From Nitrospirota bacterium (GTDB taxonomy: Bacteria > UBA2233), in NCBI GenBank assembly GCA_011620345.1, contig WOZJ01000010.1, positions 1 through 40,235 on the forward strand: a DNA stretch of 40,235 nucleotides. Reading direction: 5' to 3'. Below the pieces are notes generated by a model, which worked only from the letters and a program-made list of their open reading frames with translations, did no database searches and was not told the origin of the DNA. Below, one piece after another: positions 33,958 through 40,235 of the stretch (its first letter is position 1; each line of letters opens with the position of its first letter). The translations under genes and the position numbers were made by a program.

Positions 33958-34721
33958 TTACTTCGGGAAAAGGTGGGGTAGGCAAGACTACCGTAACGGC
34001 CAACATCGGGGCAGCGCTTGCCTTAAGGGAGCGAAAGGTGGCACTTATAGACACGGATATCGGCCTACGGAACCTTGATGTTGTGATGGGGCTAGAAAAT
34101 CGGGTCGTCTACCACCTTTTGGACGTAGTGAAGGGCACCTGTCATCTAGATCAAGCGCTCGTCAGAGACAAGCGGCTCCAGGGGCTCTATATGCTGGCTG
34201 CCTCGCAGCACCATCTCAAAGAGGATTTAAGACAGGAAGATATCAAAGAGGTTGTCCGAAAGCTGTCCGAAGACGGGTTCGATTACGTCCTCCTAGACAG
34301 CCCAGCGGGAATCGAAGCGGGCTTCCGGAACGCTGCTTCTGCCGCCAGCGAGGCGATCGTTGTGACCAACCCCGAAGTGAGCGCTATTCGCGATGCCGAC
34401 AGGGTCATAGGACTACTTAGCTCGATGGGGGTTCCGTGCAAGCTCGTACTGAACCGTTACGACAGGTCTCAGGCCAGGACGGGCCGCATGCTCGAAAGCG
34501 AGGACGTCAAAGAAATTTTGGGTGTCGAGCTCTTGGGGATCGTCCCGGAAGATCGAGAGGTGCTCGGCGCCTCCAACGTAGGTGTCCCTGTTTCCCTGAA
34601 CGGCAAAGGAAGGGCAAAAAAAGCATTTGCCCTTATCGCAGGCCGCATTGAAGGGGAACAGACGGAAGATACCACGGAAGGCAAGGGAATCTGGAACCGG
34701 ATCAAGGAGCTTTTGTCATGA
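33939..34721 (+). CDS. minD: septum site-determining ATPase MinD
   Basis: The 260-residue ATPase starts MARAIVVTSGKGGVGKTT with the deviant Walker A motif, followed by LIDTDIGLRNLDVVMGLENR, LLDSPAGIE, and a C-terminal amphipathic helix ([11 protein letters not shown]) that binds the membrane. It carries MinC to the poles and oscillates with MinE. The open frame reaches back to 33732, but that lies in minC. It overlaps minC by 19 bases and minE by four. Confidence 0.97.
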   Translation: MARAIVVTSGKGGVGKTTVTANIGAALALRERKVALIDTDIGLRNLDVVMGLENRVVYHLLDVVKGTCHLDQALVRDKRLQGLYMLAASQHHLKEDLRQEDIKEVVRKLSEDGFDYVLLDSPAGIEAGFRNAASAASEAIVVTNPEVSAIRDADRVIGLLSSMGVPCKLVLNRYDRSQARTGRMLESEDVKEILGVELLGIVPEDREVLGASNVGVPVSLNGKGRAKKAFALIAGRIEGEQTEDTTEGKGIWNRIKELLS

Positions 34722-34936
34722 AAAGCAAGGACCGCGCAAAAAATCGTCTCAAGCTAATTCTCCTCACCGACCGCCTTAAGCTCTCTCCTGCTCAACTCGA
34801 AGCGATCAAGCTTGAGCTAAGGCAGGTTCTGGCCAAGTACCTTCCCGTGGACATGCAAACGATCGAAGTCCTTCTTGAAAATCACCTAAACGATCCACAG
34901 CTAGTGATCCAGGCGCCGTTGTTCAAGAAGAGTTAG
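34718..34936 (+). CDS. minE: cell division topological specificity factor MinE
   Basis: The 72-residue protein has the N-terminal MinD-binding helix ([13 protein letters not shown]) and the C-terminal dimer domain with VLAKYLPVD and IEVLLENH. It stimulates MinD ATPase and sets the mid-cell division site. It is slightly shorter than E. coli MinE (88). It starts in ATGA overlap with minD, and its end overlaps queF by 14 bases in convergent orientation. Confidence 0.94.
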   Translation: MKSKDRAKNRLKLILLTDRLKLSPAQLEAIKLELRQVLAKYLPVDMQTIEVLLENHLNDPQLVIQAPLFKKS

Positions 34937-35327
34937 CCTCTTCCTCTTTTTTGTAAGCCGCCCTAACGGTCGTATGAAGCCCTCCGCGAACGGAGAAGTC
35001 TGCGGCGACCTCGATCTTTTTTGGCTGAATCGCTCCTACGAGGTCATCGAGAATCTTGTTCGCCACCGCCTCATGAAAGATTCCCTCCTGCCTGTACGAC
35101 CAAAGGTATAGCTTGAGCGATTTGAGCTCGACAATCCAGGCATCCGGCACGTAGACGATCACGATCGTGGCAAAATCGGGCTGGCCTGTCATCGGGCAAA
35201 CGCAGGTAAACTCTTCGGTTTCGATTCGCACCTCGTAATCCCTGTGAGGCGCCGGATTGGGGACGGCCTTAAGCGTCCCGGAAGGGGCAGATGACACCCT
35301 TAGGCCGAGGTCGTATGAAAGGGGCAT
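34923..35327 (-). CDS. queF: NADPH-dependent 7-cyano-7-deazaguanine reductase
   Basis: The 134-residue type I QueF has [12 protein letters not shown] (catalytic Cys 44 and Asp 51) and the [13 protein letters not shown] substrate-binding segment. It reduces preQ0 to preQ1 in queuosine synthesis. No other queuosine gene is in the window. ATG 35327 overlaps eno by 28 bases with no good ribosome site, suggesting coupled translation. Confidence 0.96.
   Translation of the reverse strand: MPLSYDLGLRVSSAPSGTLKAVPNPAPHRDYEVRIETEEFTCVCPMTGQPDFATIVIVYVPDAWIVELKSLKLYLWSYRQEGIFHEAVANKILDDLVGAIQPKKIEVAADFSVRGGLHTTVRAAYKKEEEANSS
34927..34952 (+). terminator. possible terminator of minCDE
   Basis: GAAGAG (34927-34932) pairs with CTCTTC (34938-34943) around a five-base loop containing the minE stop, followed by TTTTTT at 34947-34952. 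The stem is short and AT-rich, so strength is doubtful, but its position at the end of minE fits. Confidence 0.38.
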
Positions 35328-36592
35328 TTAAACTGCGCCGAGGAGCCCAGTTCCTTTTCGATCGCAAGGAGCCTGTTGTACTTGGCCACCCTCTCTCCCC
35401 TGCTCGGCGCTCCGGTCTTGATGAACCCGGTCTCCAGGCCGACGGCCAAGTCCGCGATGAATGAATCCTGCGTTTCGCCGCTCCTGTGCGAAATGACCGT
35501 TACCATCCCGGTATCCCTGGCAAGACGGATCGCGGCAATTGTCTCCGTGAGCGTTCCTATCTGGTTCGGCTTGATCAAGACGGAATTGGCCGCGTTTAAC
35601 TCGATGCCCATAATGATCCTGTTTAAATTCGTCACGAACAGGTCGTCCCCGACGAGCATCACTTGCTCTCCGAGGGCTTCGGTCAATGCCTGCCAGCCAT
35701 CCCAGTCGTCTTCTGCAAGCCCATCCTCGATCGATACGACCGGGTAGTCCTCGACCCACCCTTGGTACAGCTCCACCAGCTCGGATGCCTGGAATCCCCT
35801 CTTTTCAAGGCGGAGATGATAGGCCCCATCTTTAAAAAGCCCGCTGGCGGCAACGTCCAAGCCGATCGCAATGTCTTTTCCCGCAGAAAGCCCTGCCTTT
35901 GCCACGGCCTCGAGGATTAACTCGATCGCTTCGTTGTTCGAGGATAGTCTGGGGGCAAACCCCCCTTCGTCGCCCACTTGCGTGGAAAGCCCCTTTTCCT
36001 TGAGCGTTGTCTTGAGCGCATGGAACACCTCGGCTCCCCACCTGAGCGCCTCTGAGAAGTTTGGAGCGGAGTGGGGCAGAATCATAAACTCCTGGATATC
36101 CGCCCCTTCCCAGTTCGCATGCTCACCGCCGTTTAAGATATTCATCATGGGGACGGGCATTAGGCTCGTGCTTACCCCTCCAAGATACCTGTACAGCGGT
36201 ACTCCGAGGGCGGAGGCGGCCGCCTTGGCCACTGCCAAGCTCGCCCCCAAGATGGCGTTGGCGCCCAGGTTGGATTTTTGCTCGGTCCCGTCGAGCTCAA
36301 TGAGCGCTTTGTCGATCCGTTCCTGCTCAAGCGCGTTCATCCCGACGAGCGTTTTCCGAATCGGCCCCTCCAAGTTGGAGAGCGCCTTTTGAACCCCCTT
36401 GCCGCCGTACCGTGAGGCTTCATTGTCCCGCAGCTCGTGGGCTTCATGCACCCCTTTGGATGCACCGGATGGAACCCCGGCAACACCGAAGGCTCCGCAC
36501 CCCAGCAAAACGCGAACCTCTAGGGTAGGGTTTCCCCTTGAATCCAGAATTTCACACCCTTCGACCTTGACGATTTCAAGACTCGTTCCCAT
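35300..36592 (-). CDS. eno: enolase
   Basis: The 430-residue glycolytic enzyme shows [67 protein letters not shown], and [19 protein letters not shown], covering metal ligands and catalytic Lys and Glu. It converts 2-phosphoglycerate to phosphoenolpyruvate. GGAGG six bases before ATG 36592 fixes the start; the open frame to 36640 is rejected. It overlaps the CoA-disulfide reductase gene by 17 bases and queF by 28. Confidence 0.98.
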   Translation of the reverse strand: MGTSLEIVKVEGCEILDSRGNPTLEVRVLLGCGAFGVAGVPSGASKGVHEAHELRDNEASRYGGKGVQKALSNLEGPIRKTLVGMNALEQERIDKALIELDGTEQKSNLGANAILGASLAVAKAAASALGVPLYRYLGGVSTSLMPVPMMNILNGGEHANWEGADIQEFMILPHSAPNFSEALRWGAEVFHALKTTLKEKGLSTQVGDEGGFAPRLSSNNEAIELILEAVAKAGLSAGKDIAIGLDVAASGLFKDGAYHLRLEKRGFQASELVELYQGWVEDYPVVSIEDGLAEDDWDGWQALTEALGEQVMLVGDDLFVTNLNRIIMGIELNAANSVLIKPNQIGTLTETIAAIRLARDTGMVTVISHRSGETQDSFIADLAVGLETGFIKTGAPSRGERVAKYNRLLAIEKELGSSAQFKCPFHTTSA

Positions 36593-38288
36593 TTTTTGCC
36601 TCCATTTGCGCCTTTTCTTGAAGCACCTTGAACGATGCAAACCCCCCCAAAAGCCCCTTGAGCCCTTGAATGCCTCTATGTTTGAGCGCCCTGTAGGCTA
36701 AGTAGCTCCTGTATCCTACATTGCAATACAAGACGGCCTGCTTTTCGCCAAGCACTTCTTTAAGCTTATCCATACTTTGTCTTAGGACAGATAATGGCAC
36801 ATTGATGGCCTCGGGAATATGCTCTTCCTCAAACTCTTTAGGCTCGCGTACATCGAGGAAGACAACGCTATCCTTGTCGCTGTCGCTCCCTCGTGCGGCA
36901 CGGACCGGGTCGTAAGAGTCGATTTCCCCGCTTACAAGGTGGCTTCCGACAAGCCCCGCCTGATTAACAGGGTCTCGTGCCGATCCAAACGGGGGGGCGT
37001 AGGCAAGGTTTAAATCAGCAAGATCCTGGACGTTGGCCTTAAAGAAAAGCGCCGAGGAGAGGACGTCGATTCTCTTATCTACCCCCTCCTCGCCGACGAT
37101 TTGTGCACCCAAGAGCCTCCCCGTCCCTTTCTCGGCCAGCACCTTCATGTGGAGGGGCTTGGCGCCCGGATAGTATCCCGCATGATGATTTGGGTGAATC
37201 AACACCTTGCAAACGTCGTAGCCCTCCTTGAGGGCCTCCTTCTCGGAAAGACCTGTTTTCGCGGCCACAGCCTTGCCTGCCCGTACGATGAACGTTCCCA
37301 GCGTCCCTTTGAAGCGTAGATCCTTACCGACCGCGTTTGCCCCGGCCACCCTGCCCTGCTGGTTCGCTGGACCTGCCAGCGCAAACCATCCTGGCCTTCC
37401 CGTAACGAGATTCAAGCTCTCCACCGCATCTCCCGCGGCAAACACGCCCGGAACGGATGTTTCCATCCTGTCGTTTACCTTAATGGCGCCGGTTTCGCCG
37501 ATTGCAATCCCGGCCTCCTTGGCGAGCTTGGCATCGGGCCGAACGCCGATGGCAAGCAACACCAAGTCGCACTCGATCGCATCCCCGCCTTCTAGAAACG
37601 CCTTGACGATAAAGCCTTGGTCGTTTTTTTCAAAAGCCTGCACGCCCCTGCCAAGGACAAGCCGCACCCCAATTTCTTCAAGTGCCCCCTCTACGTATGC
37701 CGCCATATCTTCATCGAGGTTGGGGAGCACATGCTCGAGCTTCTCGACGAGCGTCACTTCGAGCCCGCGACGAGCGAAGGCTTCGGCACACTCAAGTCCG
37801 ATGAACCCTCCGCCCACAACAAGCGCCCTCTTTGGCTTTCGAACAGAAAGAAGCTCGTAAAGACCATCCGCGTCGGGCACGTTGCGAAGCTGGAAGAAAT
37901 TGGGAGCATCCTTCCCTGGGAACGGCGGTACAATAGGAGCAGCTCCAGGAGCCAGGATGAGCGCATCGTATGGAAGCTCGATAGTCTGGCTCTTCTCCAA
38001 GTCGCGTACCTCAAGCGTACGCTGGTGCAGGTTAATCCCCACTGCTTCGTTTCTTAGGAGCACCTTCACATTAAAGCGCTTTTCAAACACCTGGGGCGTC
38101 GTAACGAGCAGCTTGCCCCTGTCCCCGATCTCGCCAGAGACATAGTAAGGGAGGCCACAGTTGGCGTACGAGACGTAAGGCCCTTTTTCGACAAGGATAA
38201 TCTCGGCCAGCTCGTCTTCTCTCCTGGCCTTGGTCGCAGCACTGGCCCCTGCTGCGACCCCCCCTACGATGACGAGTTTTGTCGACAC
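36576..38288 (-). CDS. CoA-disulfide reductase fused to a rhodanese domain
   Basis: The 570-residue protein has an FAD/NAD(P)H pyridine nucleotide-disulfide oxidoreductase body: [12 protein letters not shown], the single redox Cys 44 in [10 protein letters not shown], and [20 protein letters not shown]-terminal rhodanese domain (about 460-560) has its active Cys near 522 in CNVGYRS. CoADR-RHD fusions reduce CoA disulfides, persulfides or polysulfides, coupling thiol redox to sulfane sulfur. The start is GTG 38288 with GGGGGAGGGG close upstream. It overlaps eno by 17 bases. The natural substrate cannot be read here. Confidence 0.94.
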   Translation of the reverse strand: MSTKLVIVGGVAAGASAATKARREDELAEIILVEKGPYVSYANCGLPYYVSGEIGDRGKLLVTTPQVFEKRFNVKVLLRNEAVGINLHQRTLEVRDLEKSQTIELPYDALILAPGAAPIVPPFPGKDAPNFFQLRNVPDADGLYELLSVRKPKRALVVGGGFIGLECAEAFARRGLEVTLVEKLEHVLPNLDEDMAAYVEGALEEIGVRLVLGRGVQAFEKNDQGFIVKAFLEGGDAIECDLVLLAIGVRPDAKLAKEAGIAIGETGAIKVNDRMETSVPGVFAAGDAVESLNLVTGRPGWFALAGPANQQGRVAGANAVGKDLRFKGTLGTFIVRAGKAVAAKTGLSEKEALKEGYDVCKVLIHPNHHAGYYPGAKPLHMKVLAEKGTGRLLGAQIVGEEGVDKRIDVLSSALFFKANVQDLADLNLAYAPPFGSARDPVNQAGLVGSHLVSGEIDSYDPVRAARGSDSDKDSVVFLDVREPKEFEEEHIPEAINVPLSVLRQSMDKLKEVLGEKQAVLYCNVGYRSYLAYRALKHRGIQGLKGLLGGFASFKVLQEKAQMEAKNGNES

Positions 38289-38309
38289 AAACCCCTCCCC
38301 CTTGGTATG

Positions 38310-38600
38310 AATGCTTCAGAATATTCTTCTTCGAAACGGCATCCCGTACAACAAGGAATGGCCTCAAGCGTCTTCCAAAAATACTCCATGACACCCCGAG
38401 TAATCCTGTCGTCCATACCGCCTAAACAAAAACTCTATCTTAACAGGATACCCTGAAACGCAAAAGGAAGAAAAGAACACGACCAGACCTCCTTCTTTAA
38501 GCGCGGCCTCAAGATCGCCAAGGAACATGTTGGCTCGCCATACAGGAGAAGCCCTCCAAGGGAGGGGCCATCGAGCAAGGCTTGGAGAACAGGGGGACCT
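38310..38600 (-). pseudogene. possible decayed ORF upstream of the CoA-disulfide reductase
   Basis: On the minus strand a 54-codon frame (38364-38528) reads GDLEAALKEGGLVVFFSS and onward to GCHGVFLEDA, looking like protein sequence. Frames on both sides connect only by frame changes: LQALLDGPSLGGLLLYGEP before it and LEAIPCCTGCRFEEEYSEAF after it, the latter with a CCxxC knuckle. This pattern suggests a broken gene. The family is not recognised, and it could be chance. Confidence 0.35.
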
Positions 38601-38731
38601 TTTAATCTCCGAAATAACTTGAATTTTATTTAGGCTACTATATACCCATCCATAGAGCTCTAGCGCACAACGACAACCAAAGAAAAAGAAGTTCCATGCT
38701 GTATAATTATGGGCTTGCTATATGAAGAAAC
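38601..38731. other. AT-rich non-coding stretch
   Basis: No open frame of interest is seen. The stretch is clearly AT-richer than the rest and contains an isolated TATAAT at 38702-38707 without a matching -35. Confidence 0.4.
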
Positions 38732-38760
38732 TTACTATATATTATCGTTTCTACTATAAT
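38732..38760 (+). promoter_or_regulatory. promoter candidate for the TatT-like gene
   Basis: TTACTA (38732-38737) and a perfect TATAAT (38755-38760) are 17 bases apart. The predicted transcript would carry a leader of about 240 bases before ATG 39008, including a 6-bp hairpin TCCTGC (38822-38827) with GCAGGA (38836-38841). Confidence 0.6.
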
Positions 38761-39007
38761 GATCCTGTTTTTTAGTCAAATGTAGCTAGCTTTTAGAGTA
38801 AGGAATATCTACTTCAAAGGCTCCTGCCTTCTTCAGCAGGATCGAGACAAGTATTAGCGTGGACAATTGCTTCATAAATAGAGGTTCTCATTCCCCTTAG
38901 AGATTTACAGGACGGAGATGCAAAGGATACCTCCGTATATCACAGAGACACCGGAGGTTTCATATGAAGGAAAGAGATCGACCTATTACGAACAAGGGAG
39001 GAACCTT

Positions 39008-39874
39008 ATGAAACACAAGTACTCGAGTCTACTAGGGGTTTTCTTCATGCTAGCGGCCGGATGTAGTGTTGTCGAACGGCAGGGGGTAAACGCGGGTGCA
39101 CCCCTTCTCAAGGACTTGGTCGACAAGGTGATGACACTCGAGAGTGCCTCGCTTGCCGAAGAAGGCTTGCCGGGACAACTTCTCCTTATTTCGGCCCTTG
39201 TCGAGTTTTCTCCAAAGAACGATCAGCTGCTTGCGGTTGCCTGCCAGGGCTACACTTCTTACGGGCTTATCGTTGAGCTTGAAGACCCTGGGTACGCCGA
39301 TGAGCTTTACGGCTTGGCTCAAGATTACGGGCTAAGGGCGCTTCGTTACCGCAACGTGGCCGTTGATGAAGGCCTTACAGAGGGGAAACATCTTGTTGAT
39401 TTGAATAAAGAGCTTACAAAGGGCGACGTATTTCAAGCCTTTTGGTACGCGATGGCCTCGGGCCTAAAAACCATGCTCAACTTAAGCGATCCGTACGCGC
39501 TCACGGCGCTAGGAGACGTAAATAGCGTCATGGACAGGATTGTTGAACTCGATGAAACGTTCTTCTATTACTCACCACACCTGTTTCGCGCGGCCTACTA
39601 TGCGCTCTCTGGCCCGATGCTCGGCGGGGGACCGGAGAAGGCACAAAAAGAGTTTGGCTACGTTTTTGAAAAAACTCAAAACAAATTCCTTTTGGCGCAC
39701 GCCTTCTACGCTCAGTTCTACGCGGCCGGGATTATCGACGAGGCGATTTTCGACAAAACGATTAATTATATCCTGAGCACCCCGAGCGACGTCCTACCGA
39801 AGGCGAGGCTTGCCAACGAGATTGCAAAGAAAAAGGCCCTTTGGCTCAAGGCCCACAAGGACCGCTTCTTTTAA
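39008..39874 (+). CDS. TatT-like (TRAP transporter T-component) lipoprotein
   Basis: The 288-residue lipoprotein has a lipobox (MLAAGC, Cys 19) and an all-helical TPR-like body typical of the TAtT family: SFSPKNDQLL-like repeats (ALVEFSPKNDQLLAVACQGY), DDELYGLAQDYGLRAL-type helices, and a long middle with ALGDVNSVMDRIVELDETFFY. The family was described from Treponema pallidum, where TatT binds the DctP-type protein TatP. No TRAP gene lies nearby. GGGAGGA seven bases before ATG 39008 fixes the start; an ATG at 38918 would put the lipobox too far in. A strong terminator follows immediately. Confidence 0.85.
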   Translation: MKHKYSSLLGVFFMLAAGCSVVERQGVNAGAPLLKDLVDKVMTLESASLAEEGLPGQLLLISALVEFSPKNDQLLAVACQGYTSYGLIVELEDPGYADELYGLAQDYGLRALRYRNVAVDEGLTEGKHLVDLNKELTKGDVFQAFWYAMASGLKTMLNLSDPYALTALGDVNSVMDRIVELDETFFYYSPHLFRAAYYALSGPMLGGGPEKAQKEFGYVFEKTQNKFLLAHAFYAQFYAAGIIDEAIFDKTINYILSTPSDVLPKARLANEIAKKKALWLKAHKDRFF

Positions 39875-39899
39875 CGACGCCCAAATCCAGCATCCATAC

Positions 39900-39930
39900 A
39901 AGGCTGGCCAGATTCTGGCCAGCCTTTTTT
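39900..39930 (+). terminator. intrinsic terminator of the TatT-like gene
   Basis: AAGGCTGGCCA (39900-39910) and TGGCCAGCCTT (39916-39926) form a perfect 11-bp stem with a five-base loop, followed by a T-run to 39930. It lies 25 bases after the stop and is the clearest terminator in the window. Confidence 0.88.
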
Positions 39931-40235
39931 ATGGGGACGCATCTCAGGTCATCAACGGCTGGATCGTATCCTACATGTTCGACGGGCTTTTGGGGGACCG
40001 CCATCGCATCCAAGTTGGACAAGTCGGTCGTCGGCCAAGTCACATTTACGCTCACCCTTGAGTACCTACGGATGATTCAAGTATAACGCCGCGTGAGGGG
40101 CAAAAGGAAGGCGATAAGAATGTTAACACGCTTGCGTTTGCAGAGGGCGTGGTGTTCGATGAAGCAGACAAGCTTTGGTCCGCCAAGTGTAGCGGGGTGT
40201 ATAAGATTTTCCGTTTAAACCCCTAAAACAATCTT
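39931..40235 (+). pseudogene. decayed coding remnant, last part of the window
   Basis: No intact gene is seen. Two pieces look protein-like: an 83-residue frame whose middle reads VINGWIVSYMFDGLLGDR, and near the end a stretch VNTLAFAEGVVFDEADKLW, KCSGVYKIF stopping at TAA near 40225, which resembles a beta-propeller (SMP-30/NHL-like) repeat. Neither has a start and the two are in different frames. It is probably a relic or chance. Confidence 0.25.

Overview
The window comes from the chromosome of a Gram-negative bacterium. The signs are lipoprotein signal peptides, a LolA-fold protein, MinCDE, XseA and many exported proteins. Gene order tmk-holB-ricT(PSP1)-metG-tatD and a TatT-type lipoprotein suggest a deltaproteobacterial or related lineage (Desulfobacterota/Myxococcota/SAR324-like). 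That is inference from gene content; no marker gene that would settle it is present. Genes use Shine-Dalgarno sites of the GGAGG type and ATG, GTG and TTG starts. I see no tRNA, rRNA, CRISPR array, insertion sequence or phage.

Layout. (1) 289-8950, all on the minus strand: five exported hydrolases (monoglyceride-lipase-like, alpha/beta hydrolase, GH63/MGH1-like glycosidase, GH3 beta-glucosidase, second large alpha/beta hydrolase), with a 45-codon secreted mini-ORF before the GH3 gene. The GH3 gene is visibly AT-richer and looks acquired. (2) 9208-16036, plus strand: monothiol glutaredoxin, a lone EIIA-Man PTS domain, DUF1285, priA, def, fmt, rpe, moaA. (3) 16033-26360, minus strand: a near-consensus promoter followed by ten tightly packed genes (LolA-like, tmk, holB, ricT, metG, tatD, a degenerate receiver-domain protein, valS, birA, coaX). 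(4) 26361-29556, minus: xseA and an oligopeptide-binding lipoprotein, followed by a decayed OppC/DppC-type permease relic. (5) 29664-33173: a lone ABC ATPase, ruvX, a possible 40-aa ORF, an M23 peptidase and uppP. (6) 33201-34936, plus: minCDE. (7) 34923-38288, minus: CoA-disulfide reductase/rhodanese, eno and queF, overlapping. (8) 38289-40235: mostly non-coding or decayed DNA around one TatT-like lipoprotein gene with its own promoter and a strong terminator.

Most of the window is housekeeping: translation, replication/repair, cell division, cofactors and envelope. The accessory parts are the secreted hydrolase cluster, the GH3 import, the two orphan transporter pieces (a peptide-binding protein whose permease is a relic, and a TatT without TRAP partners) and several small or decayed ORFs. 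I did not find a clear new defence, secretion or mobile system. The most distinctive features are extreme packing with three pairs of convergent genes overlapping at their stop codons, one pair with both stops inside a perfect 10-bp hairpin, and the consensus promoter that abuts the permease relic.
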